A DNA stretch of 5,418 nucleotides, from the NCBI GenBank assembly GCA_001701065.1, contig DAAL01000195.1, forward strand, positions 1 to 5,418, given 5' to 3'. Below are positions 1 to 5,418 of the stretch, piece after piece; within the stretch, counting starts at the first letter, position 1, and each line of letters starts with the position of its first letter. Origin of the DNA: Bacteroidales bacterium GP4. GTDB taxonomy: Bacteria; Bacteroidota; Bacteroidia; Bacteroidales; Muribaculaceae. A program made the position numbers and the translations under genes. The notes beneath the pieces were generated by a model. The model saw nothing but the letters and a program-made list of their open reading frames with translations. It searched no databases and was not told the DNA's origin.

Positions 1-1
1 A

Positions 2-457
2 TTACTCTTTTCCTCTTCAATAACTTTTGCCCAGGATGTTGGGACGGAGGTGGAGCTTAAAGTGTTGATGACAGATGGCACAAGTGTTTCATTTCCACTA
101 ACGGGGAAGCCCGTCATTACCTACGAAAGTGGAGATATGGTGGTTTCGGCACCTAATGGTAAATTCAGCTATAAGCGGCAGTCGGTTAAAGAGTTGCGCT
201 TTGACAATTCCACTTTGGGGCTTAACGCTGTTGGCGTTGATGACATTAATGTGTGTATCAATGGCGGAGAGGTGACAATCCATGGAATTGATAGCGGCAA
301 TGGGATAAAAGTGATGGATATTCAGGGGCGAGAAATGGGTGCGCCTGTATCGGTCATGGATGGTCAGAGCGTTAAAGTGGATTTGTCGTCTCTTACTAAA
401 AGCATATATATAATAGTTATCCCTAATCATCAACCACTTAAAATTATTACAAAATGA
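2..457 (+). CDS. Secreted protein with T9SS-like C-terminal domain, 5' end outside window
   Basis: The frame is open to the left edge, so this is the last 151 residues of a longer gene. A GTG at position 50 is an internal Val, not the start. The first visible residues (LLFSSSITFA, then QDVGTEVELK) look like the end of a signal peptide cut after FA at about position 31, leaving a mature protein of about 141 residues. The first half (LMTDGTSVSF, SVKELRF) matches a small beta-rich module common at the N-terminus of Bacteroidales exported proteins. The last 60 residues (GIKVMDIQGRE, VDLSSLTKSIYIIVI, KIITK) follow the pattern of a Por-secretion (type IX) C-terminal sorting domain, although the usual Gly before the YI(V) strand is Ser here. 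Little lies between the two modules, so no enzymatic domain is visible. The stop overlaps the next start (ATGA, 454-457), which suggests translational coupling. The family assignment is by pattern recognition; the cellular role is unknown. Confidence 0.75.
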   Translation, partial: LLFSSSITFAQDVGTEVELKVLMTDGTSVSFPLTGKPVITYESGDMVVSAPNGKFSYKRQSVKELRFDNSTLGLNAVGVDDINVCINGGEVTIHGIDSGNGIKVMDIQGREMGAPVSVMDGQSVKVDLSSLTKSIYIIVIPNHQPLKIITK

Positions 458-1356
458 TAAAACATAGTATTATTGCGATTATGATGCTTTCTCCGATGTG
501 TATGGTAGCCCAGGAGAAGATGAATATACAATTTAAGGACGCTACAAGCGTAAGTTATGATGTAGAGTCAGTAGAAAAGATAACTTTCTCCGAGGAACAA
601 ACGCCTCCGCAGCCTACCGCAGGACAACTTGTGCAAGTGGGAGAATGGGCTTTTACCTATAATGATCAAGGACAATGCACAGCGTTGAAGAATCTGGAGG
701 AAAATTATACTTATAATATTGATTATATTAAGGGTACTATATCTGTGATGGGTATGTCAATGGGTAATTTTAAACTTAATGACCGTGGCTGTCTTGAATC
801 TATGACCATTCAAGCGGAAGGTATGGGACAAGGGACTATTACCATGACATATAATTCTGAAGGCTACATCATTAAGGCTGTCGTTGAGTCAAGTTTCTTT
901 GGCGATTCACAAAGGAGTGAAAGTACTTTTAATTGGAGTAATAACAACTTGACATCTTATTCGACCCATGACAGTGGAACTGATGACGGGGAACCCTATG
1001 ATGATACCGAAACCTGCACATTTACCTATTCGGATAAAGTCAATACTTTGGGACAGTGGACTTGTGCTCAGTGGGGAAATGGTGAACCTGATGATTTGCC
1101 TGTACAATGGTTGGGTTGGATGGGTAAACCGTCAAAGAATTTTATTTCTAAAGTGGTATGGAGCTTTTCTTTTGATTCATACACTGAATCCGATAACGTT
1201 TCGTACACATTCAATGACGATGGAACAATTAATACTGAAATATTTGGTGATGATGTATGTCAGTATCGTTATGCCGGTGAAAGTAAGGCTAAAGCTCCTA
1301 AGAAAGCGATTTTGAAAGGATTGTTTGGACGTAAGGCAAAACACGCCCATAAATAG
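454..1356 (+). CDS. Exported DUF4595/YD-like beta-repeat protein
   Basis: This is a 300-residue protein of unknown function. Residues 1-19 form a signal peptide (K3/H4, a hydrophobic core, then MVA) with likely cleavage before Q20. C16 is not in a lipobox (SPMC), so type I processing is favoured over a lipoprotein. Residues 20-46 (MNIQFKDATSVSYDVESVEKITF in part) are a short beta module related to the N-terminus of the upstream gene. From about residue 66 there are repeated aromatic strand/turn units (FTYNDQGQCTAL, MTYNSEGYIIKAVV, FNWSNNNLTSY, YTFNDDGTINTEI), the layout of Bacteroidetes DUF4595 and YD-type repeats. The last 25 or so residues are strongly basic (KKAILKGLFGRKAKHAHK). The ATG overlaps the upstream stop in ATGA, so the start is well supported and the two genes form an operon. 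Transcription probably ends at the hairpin 25 bp downstream. The DUF4595 assignment is from memory of the pattern and is moderately secure; the ligand or partner is unknown. Confidence 0.8.
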   Translation: MIKHSIIAIMMLSPMCMVAQEKMNIQFKDATSVSYDVESVEKITFSEEQTPPQPTAGQLVQVGEWAFTYNDQGQCTALKNLEENYTYNIDYIKGTISVMGMSMGNFKLNDRGCLESMTIQAEGMGQGTITMTYNSEGYIIKAVVESSFFGDSQRSESTFNWSNNNLTSYSTHDSGTDDGEPYDDTETCTFTYSDKVNTLGQWTCAQWGNGEPDDLPVQWLGWMGKPSKNFISKVVWSFSFDSYTESDNVSYTFNDDGTINTEIFGDDVCQYRYAGESKAKAPKKAILKGLFGRKAKHAHK

Positions 1357-1375
1357 TGCTTTAAAATGCATGTAA

Positions 1376-1416
1376 TATAAAAAGGTGGTGCGGCATCATG
1401 CCGTACCACCTTTTTT
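1376..1416. terminator. Bidirectional intrinsic terminator
   Basis: The arms 1381-1396 and 1398-1413 are complementary over 16 positions, with one G.U wobble and no other mismatch. The GC-rich core is GGTGGTGCGGC / GCCGTACCACC, and the innermost A/T pairs must open to form the loop. On the + strand the stem runs into six T's (1411-1416); on the - strand it runs into CCTTTTTAT. It lies 25 bp after the stop of the DUF4595-like gene and 11 bp after the stop of the converging nitroreductase gene, so it can end both transcripts. Confidence 0.9.
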
Positions 1417-1424
1417 GTTTCCCT

Positions 1425-1964
1425 CTACCAGTGATTGTGGTGTACGTTGTCGGGACGGAACTTGTCTTTTGCCGGAATTGCCGATTCGGGATGTCCTATC
1501 GCCAAAATCCCCATGGGAACAATATTTGCCGGGAGTCCCAGCAGGGAGCTTATGAAACCGGTGCGTTCGCTTAGCGGATAGCATCCCAGCCACACCGCCC
1601 CCAAGTTCAGGGCGTGGGCGGCGAGAAGAATGTTTTCGGCTGCGGCGGAAGTGTCCTCGATCCAATAGTCCTTTCCTTCGCCCGGGAAAACGCAGTCAGT
1701 GTCGCCGCACACAATTATGGCTAACGGCGCTCTTTTCGCAGGAGCCCATGACACTACTTCATTGCCTATTGATTCCAATGTGTTCTTGTCAGTCACTACT
1801 ACGAATCTCCACGGCTGCTTGTTTCCGGCGCTTGGAGCCGCCATCGCAGCGCGGAGAATGGTTTCAACATCTTTTTCGCTGACAGCTTCGCCGGTGAAGT
1901 GCCTTACGCTTACTCTGCTCATAATGCTGTCTATAACTGCCATTCGGGTTTCAGTGGTTGCCAT
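1425..1964 (-). CDS. Nitroreductase-family FMN-dependent oxidoreductase
   Basis: This is a 179-residue cytoplasmic flavoprotein of the nitroreductase fold; family members usually form homodimers and use NAD(P)H to reduce nitro compounds, quinones or related acceptors. The FMN-binding N-terminus is clear: R17-V-S-V-R21-H-F (phosphate contacts) and APSAGNKQPW at residues 43-52. Further on are the family-like segments LGAVWLGCYP and AIGHPES, and the end RPDNVHHNHW matches the R-x-H-x-N-x-W tail of short Bacteroidales and Firmicutes members. The length is typical of the short subfamily. The frame is open back to an ATG at 1994, but that ATG sits inside a hairpin arm. The ATG at 1964 follows an A-rich stretch (AAAACAGAAAACGAT), the usual Bacteroidetes start context, so 1964 is preferred; 1943 (MAVIDSIM) is also possible. 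The physiological substrate cannot be read from the sequence. The gene is divergent from rmuC and converges on the secreted-protein operon. Confidence 0.9.
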   Translation of the reverse strand: MATTETRMAVIDSIMSRVSVRHFTGEAVSEKDVETILRAAMAAPSAGNKQPWRFVVVTDKNTLESIGNEVVSWAPAKRAPLAIIVCGDTDCVFPGEGKDYWIEDTSAAAENILLAAHALNLGAVWLGCYPLSERTGFISSLLGLPANIVPMGILAIGHPESAIPAKDKFRPDNVHHNHW

Positions 1965-1982
1965 ATCGTTTTCTGTTTTAAC

Positions 1983-2018
1983 AAAATTCCGCATTCCTTG
2001 TGGGAAGTGCGGAATTTT
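1983..2018. repeat. Stem-loop in the nitroreductase leader
   Basis: The arms 1983-1997 and 2003-2018 form 11 perfect pairs (AAAATTCCGCA / TGCGGAATTTT), a one-base bulge (G2007), then 4 more pairs (TTCC / GGAA) around the loop TTGTG. It lies 19 bp upstream of the preferred nitroreductase start. Read on the - strand the stem ends in TTTTGTT, which resembles a weak intrinsic terminator, so it could act as an attenuator or 5'-UTR structure. As DNA it could instead be a regulator's palindromic operator. The structure is seen directly; its role is inferred. Confidence 0.6.
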
Positions 2019-2063
2019 AATTGTTGCTCTTTTGAATTTTTGGCTCAGAGTGAGTTATTTGCT

Positions 2064-2094
2064 AAAAAATATATGTTGTGTTATAATCCACAAA
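2064..2094 (-). promoter_or_regulatory. Candidate nitroreductase promoter (Bacteroidetes type)
   Basis: On the - strand, TTTG (2094-2091) is followed after exactly 19 bp by TATTTTTT (2071-2064). This resembles the Bacteroidetes primary sigma consensus TTTG-N19-TAnnTTTG, with the last G missing. Transcription would begin near 2057 and give a leader of about 90 nt containing the 1983-2018 stem-loop. In an AT-rich spacer such matches can arise by chance. Confidence 0.35.
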
Positions 2095-2160
2095 GATTTA
2101 ATTTGTACTATTGTAACGATATTATAGGTAAAATGGTTCATGTTTCTAAATGGTTTTGTG

Positions 2161-2168
2161 TAACTTTG
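2161..2168 (+). promoter_or_regulatory. rmuC: Candidate rmuC promoter, -7 element
   Basis: TAACTTTG is an exact match to the Bacteroidetes -7 consensus TAnnTTTG and is followed by CG, as is common. The -33 region (about 2134-2145, TGGTTCATGTTT) has no clean TTTG at the expected spacing. Transcription would begin near 2173-2176, leaving a very short leader of about 25-30 nt before the rmuC start. This also argues against any rmuC start upstream of 2161. Confidence 0.55.
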
Positions 2169-2198
2169 CGTGATGGAAAAAATGAACACTCCCCTGAA

Positions 2199-3509
2199 AT
2201 GGAAATGATATTGATAGCAATTCTGGCTCTTGCGGCAGGCGCAGGAGCGGGATGGGTCTTGGCAAGCAACCGGAGCCGGACCAAAATAGCTTCTGTAACT
2301 GAGGACAATAACCGGTTGATTACAATGAAGGAGACTCTAAGTGTAAGGCTTGAGAATGAGCTAAACAACGCAAAGGTGCAGGCGCAGCACTATGAGGATA
2401 TTATTGCTTCGGAACGCAAGCAGGCGGCGCAGCTCCGGAGCGAGGATGAACGCCGCTGGGCTGACAACATAGCCGCGCTACAAAGTCAGATTCAAAAGAT
2501 GACGGCAGAGCAGCTTGCTGCGAAGCAGTCGTCGCTGCAGGACTCCAACCGCCGGCAGCTTGACGAACTGTTGCAGCCCATAAAAGAGCAGTTTGCCGAG
2601 TTCAAAAAGTCGGTCGACGAGAGCCGCACGCAGAATCTTTTGAACCGAAACCAGATACAGGAATCGTTTCTAAGCACAATGAAGCTCTTTCAGCAGCAAC
2701 AGCAGCAGATGGTGAGCCAGCTTAAAGAGCAGACCGTCAAAATAGGCGACGATGCCGCCAACCTCACCAAGGCATTGAAGGGCGAAAGCAAAGTGCAGGG
2801 CGACTGGGGCGAAATGATTCTTGAAAGCGTGCTACAGAACAGCGGGTTGCGCCGCGACGAGGAGTATTTCGTGCAAGAAGTGTCGAAGGACGAGGAGGGG
2901 AGGAATCTGCGCCCCGACGTGGTAGTGAAGTTTCCTGAAGGAAAGTCGCTGGTGATTGACTCGAAGGTGTCATTGACCGCCTATGCCGGTGCTGTAGCCG
3001 CCGAGAGCGACGATGAGCGTGACCGGCTGATGAAAGAGCATCTGCGGAGTGTGCGCCGCCATGTGGACGAACTTGCCATGAAGGACTACGACAAGATAGT
3101 GAAGGACTCGATAGGGCTGGTGCTGATGTTTATCCCTAACGAGAGCAGTTACATAGCAGCTATGCGTCAGCAGCCCGAACTGCTTAACTATGCTTACCAG
3201 CGGCGTATAATTCTGATATCGCCGAGTAATCTCATGATGTCGCTCAAGCTTGCCTATAACAGCTGGCAGAATGACCGCCAGAACAAGAATGTGGAGAACA
3301 TAGTGCGGAGCGCCGCCGACTTATACGATAAAGTAGCGGTGTTTTCCAGCCGTTTTGCCGATTTGGAGCAGCTTATATCCCGCCTTTCTTCCTCTTTTGC
3401 CGAAATAAAGGGTCAATTGTACACCGGTAAAGGCAACGTAATGCGCCGTCTTGAGGACTTGCGTGACCTCGGGGTCACTCCCAAGAAACAGATTAAAGGA
3501 CTGGAGTAA
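2199..3509 (+). CDS. rmuC: DNA recombination protein RmuC
   Basis: This is a 436-residue RmuC family protein. In E. coli, loss of rmuC raises inversion between short inverted repeats; biochemical activity is not firmly defined, but the core domain is PD-(D/E)XK-nuclease-like. Residues 4-22 (ILIAILALAAGAGAGWVLA) form a membrane anchor, followed by a basic NRSR stretch. Residues 30-190 or so are a long coiled coil with a six-Gln run at 165-170. The core follows: LTKALKGESKVQGDWGE (E205), RPD (D240), then VIDSK (D254-S-K256), which gives the expected D...DxK site. LMFIPNE, the ISPSNLMMSLK segment and the C-terminal GKGNVMRRLEDLRDLGV match E. coli RmuC closely. The frame is open back to 1899, but that part crosses the nitroreductase start and the promoter. 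ATG 2199 is therefore chosen, with ATG 2205 two codons later as an equal alternative. It converges on mutS2 with 4 bp between the stops. Confidence 0.93.
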   Translation: MEMILIAILALAAGAGAGWVLASNRSRTKIASVTEDNNRLITMKETLSVRLENELNNAKVQAQHYEDIIASERKQAAQLRSEDERRWADNIAALQSQIQKMTAEQLAAKQSSLQDSNRRQLDELLQPIKEQFAEFKKSVDESRTQNLLNRNQIQESFLSTMKLFQQQQQQMVSQLKEQTVKIGDDAANLTKALKGESKVQGDWGEMILESVLQNSGLRRDEEYFVQEVSKDEEGRNLRPDVVVKFPEGKSLVIDSKVSLTAYAGAVAAESDDERDRLMKEHLRSVRRHVDELAMKDYDKIVKDSIGLVLMFIPNESSYIAAMRQQPELLNYAYQRRIILISPSNLMMSLKLAYNSWQNDRQNKNVENIVRSAADLYDKVAVFSSRFADLEQLISRLSSSFAEIKGQLYTGKGNVMRRLEDLRDLGVTPKKQIKGLE

Positions 3510-3525
3510 CTGCTTACTCCAGTTC
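3498..3525. terminator. Stop-codon palindrome shared by rmuC and mutS2
   Basis: ACTGGAGTAA (3500-3509) and TTACTCCAGT (3514-3523) are perfect inverted repeats around the loop CTGC. The stem extends outward by a G.U pair and a G-C pair, giving 12 pairs. It holds the last codons and stop codon of both convergent genes, each ending Leu-Glu-TAA. The - strand side is followed by a U-rich run (TTTAATCTGTTTCTT), so termination of mutS2 is plausible. The + strand side has no T-run, so rmuC termination may be leaky. Confidence 0.7.
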
Positions 3526-5418
3526 CACTACAGTTATCCCGGCTCCGCCAAACTGCACATGCTCGTCACGGTAGGACTTTACGCCCGGCACTGTGTCGAG
3601 GTACTGCCGTATGTACTGCCGGAGCGCGCCTGTTCCGGTGCCGTGTAGGATTCTCACTCGGTGGGTGTTGAACCTTATGGCATCGTCAATGTAGTAGGTG
3701 ATTGCCTGCACTGCCTCTTCCACACGCATTCCACGCACGTCTATCTCCTGGCTGAAGTTAAGCTGTTTTTCCCTTTGCGCTGATGATGTGGCTCCGGAGT
3801 TTACCAAAGCGGGCGATGTGCTGCGACCTGACTGCGCTTTTTCGATTGTAGGCACAAGTCGGTCGAGTTTCACTGTGGTTTCAAGCATCCCGAACACCAC
3901 TTTGGCGTTCTTTCCGTTGATTTCGAGAACTTTTCCCACTGTGCCCTGTCCGTCGAGCTTCACATTGTCGCCTACTGCTATCTGAGGCGTTTTGGCGGCT
4001 TGTGTTTTCGTGCCGTTTTTCTTGCCTTTGGGAGCCTTCTTAAGCAGAGGATGTTCGTCGGTTTTCGATTCAAGCAGCTGCGCCTGTTCCTCTTTCAGCT
4101 TCCGGCGTGCCTCCTGGGTGCGTTCCTTGTCGGCTTGCGCTTTCTTGATTTCATGGATTGTGCGCTCTATTGAGGCGTTGCTACCTTCTATTATCTGTTG
4201 AGCGGTCTTTTTTGCCTCGTTGATGATCTCTTTCCGGCGTTCATGAAGGCTGGAAGCTTCCTCTTCGTAACGTTGCAGCTGAGTTTCAAGTTTCTTTTCC
4301 TTCTGTCTGATGGCAATACGCTTGTTTTCCCAGTAGCGTTTGTCGCGCGCTATGTCGAGCAGGTATTTCTCCATGTTGATATAGTCGCTTCCCACTATGG
4401 CTTCGGCATCGCTGATGATGGCTTCGGGAAGTCCTATCTTGCGGGCTATCTCCACTGCAAAAGAGCTTCCGGGATTGCCTATCGAAAGGCGGAAAGTGGG
4501 CTGCATCAGGTGACGGTCGTAAAGCATGGAGCCGTTTATCAGTCCGGCGGTGTCCTCGGCGAAATGCTTCAGATTCTGGAAGTGGGTGGTGATGACTCCC
4601 CACATGCGCTTGTCATTGAACTGTTTCAGGATAGCTTGTGCTATCGCGCCTCCTATCTGCGGTTCGGTTCCGCCGCCGAACTCATCAATGAGCACGAGGG
4701 TCGATTCCTTGCCCTTGGACAGGAAGTACTTCATGTTGCGCAAGTGGGAACTGTAGGTGCTTAAGTCATCTTCGATGGACTGATCGTCGCCTATGTCCAC
4801 GAATATGTCGTCAAATATCCCCACATGGGAGTTTTCGTACACCGGCGGCAACATTCCGCACTGCGTCATGTACTGGATTATGCCCACTGTCTTCAGGCAC
4901 ACTGATTTTCCTCCGGCGTTAGGACCGGAAATGATAAGTATGCGTTCGTCCGATGTCAGGGTGATGTCGAGCGGCACTATTTCTTTCCCTTGTTTCTTCA
5001 GTGAGAGCAACAGCACGGGGTGGCATGCATGGTACCATTCTATTCCGGGTGTCCGTTCAAGTACAGGGAGCTGCCCGTTGATGTCGCGGGCAAGTGACGC
5101 TTTGGCGCGGATGAAGTCAAATACACCTAATATATTAAGGCTGTCAAGTATATCGCGGATAAAGGGACGTAACGTTTCGGTGAAGGATAGCAGTATGCGG
5201 TTTATCTCGCGGCGTTCCTCCATCTGCAGTTCGCGTATGCGGTTGTTGGCTTCCACCACCTCAGCCGGCTCGATGAATATGGTCTTGCCTGATGCCGACT
5301 CGTCATGCACGATGCCGTTGATTTTGCGTTTGTTCATCGGAGCCACCGGTATCACAAGTCTTCCGTCGCGCATGGTAGGTGTAGTGTCAGGCTCTATATA
5401 TCCCGCTGCGGCAGCCGC
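3514..5418 (-). CDS. mutS2: MutS2 family ATPase with C-terminal Smr domain, N-terminus outside window
   Basis: The last 634 residues are present. The frame is open to the right edge (15 codons, AAAAGYIEPDTTPT, precede an internal ATG at 5373), so the N-terminal 150-200 residues are missing. The core clamp region carries IVHDESASGKTIFIEP. The ATPase follows: Walker A GPNAGGKS (4903-4926), the DIGDDQSIEDDLSTYSSH signature, Walker B LVLIDEFGGGTEP (DE at 4681-4686) and the TTH switch (4582-4590). A long charged coiled coil (about 4066-4380), a Lys-rich linker and a small SH3/KOW-like segment (about 3847-3978, VGDNVKLDGQGTVGKV) lead to the Smr domain (3517-3747) with DVRG (3730-3741) and HGTGTG (3628-3645). 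Family members suppress homologous recombination in some bacteria (H. pylori) and rescue collided ribosomes in B. subtilis. It lacks the mismatch-recognition domain of MutS1. All motifs are intact, so it should be active. Its promoter lies outside the window. Confidence 0.95.
   Translation of the reverse strand, partial: AAAAAGYIEPDTTPTMRDGRLVIPVAPMNKRKINGIVHDESASGKTIFIEPAEVVEANNRIRELQMEERREINRILLSFTETLRPFIRDILDSLNILGVFDFIRAKASLARDINGQLPVLERTPGIEWYHACHPVLLLSLKKQGKEIVPLDITLTSDERILIISGPNAGGKSVCLKTVGIIQYMTQCGMLPPVYENSHVGIFDDIFVDIGDDQSIEDDLSTYSSHLRNMKYFLSKGKESTLVLIDEFGGGTEPQIGGAIAQAILKQFNDKRMWGVITTHFQNLKHFAEDTAGLINGSMLYDRHLMQPTFRLSIGNPGSSFAVEIARKIGLPEAIISDAEAIVGSDYINMEKYLLDIARDKRYWENKRIAIRQKEKKLETQLQRYEEEASSLHERRKEIINEAKKTAQQIIEGSNASIERTIHEIKKAQADKERTQEARRKLKEEQAQLLESKTDEHPLLKKAPKGKKNGTKTQAAKTPQIAVGDNVKLDGQGTVGKVLEINGKNAKVVFGMLETTVKLDRLVPTIEKAQSGRSTSPALVNSGATSSAQREKQLNFSQEIDVRGMRVEEAVQAITYYIDDAIRFNTHRVRILHGTGTGALRQYIRQYLDTVPGVKSYRDEHVQFGGAGITVVELE

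Noticed and set aside
98..433. 111-residue open frame on the - strand opposite the first secreted protein
   Set aside because: It is antisense to a gene with clear family patterns, with no domain of its own.
499..501. Cys16 of the DUF4595-like protein as a lipoprotein cysteine
   Set aside because: The preceding residues SPM do not form a lipobox, and a good type I site (MVA before Q) follows directly.
1965..1994. Ten-residue extension of the nitroreductase (MRNFVKTEND)
   Set aside because: Its ATG lies inside a stem-loop arm, and family members begin close to the R-x-S-x-R motif. It cannot be fully excluded.
2058..2087. E. coli-like promoter on the + strand (TTTGCT, 18 bp, TATAAT)
   Set aside because: Bacteroidetes use a different primary consensus, and the TAACTTTG element nearer to rmuC fits better. 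The match is expected by chance in an AT-rich spacer.
1899..2198. N-terminal extension of RmuC by 100 residues
   Set aside because: It is antisense to the nitroreductase start, runs through the control region and the TAACTTTG promoter element, and lies ahead of the membrane anchor that begins the protein in E. coli RmuC.
2691..2708. CAG/CAA run encoding six glutamines in RmuC as a possible slippage repeat
   Set aside because: It is short, interrupted by CAA, and sits in a Gln-rich coiled coil where such runs are ordinary. Slippage by whole codons would not shift the frame.
4198..4764. 188-residue open frame on the + strand inside mutS2
   Set aside because: It is the antisense shadow of the conserved MutS2 ATPase and coiled-coil region, with no recognisable domain or promoter. 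Other + strand frames within mutS2 (3698-3985, 3992-4201, 4526-4756) are rejected for the same reason.

Overview
The window looks like chromosomal DNA from a member of the Bacteroidales, probably a gut lineage. The signs are: an exact TAnnTTTG promoter element (TAACTTTG, 2161-2168), A-rich start regions without strong Shine-Dalgarno sites, secreted proteins whose predicted mature ends begin with glutamine, a DUF4595-like protein, and RmuC, MutS2 and nitroreductase sequences of the style seen in that order. The genus cannot be fixed from this sequence alone.

Layout. (1) 2-1356, + strand: two exported proteins in an operon joined by an ATGA stop/start overlap. The first enters from outside the left edge and resembles a short beta-rich module followed by a type IX-like C-terminal domain. 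The second is a 300-residue DUF4595/YD-like protein with a cationic tail. (2) 1381-1413: a strong hairpin that can terminate both this operon and the gene converging on it. (3) 1425-1964, - strand: a small FMN nitroreductase-family protein. (4) 1965-2198: a divergent AT-rich control region with a candidate promoter for each direction and a 15-bp stem-loop in the presumed nitroreductase leader. (5) 2199-3509, + strand: rmuC, a membrane-anchored coiled-coil protein with a PD-(D/E)XK-like domain. (6) 3514-5418, - strand: mutS2, cut by the right edge, with ATPase, coiled-coil linker and Smr domain.

How the genes fit together. rmuC and mutS2 belong to families linked to limiting recombination. They converge with only 4 bp between their stop codons, and the junction is a near-perfect palindrome that contains both stop codons and acts as the 3' end of both genes. 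The two secreted proteins are most likely an accessory surface or periplasmic pair. They are more AT-rich than the housekeeping genes to their right (22 of 60 G+C at 841-900, against 30 of 60 at 2461-2520 and 35 of 60 at 4621-4680).

I see no clear sign of a wholly new multi-gene system. The most unusual items are the shared stop-codon palindrome, the hairpin in the nitroreductase leader, and the secreted two-gene pair. No RNA genes, CRISPR arrays, insertion sequences or attachment sites were found.
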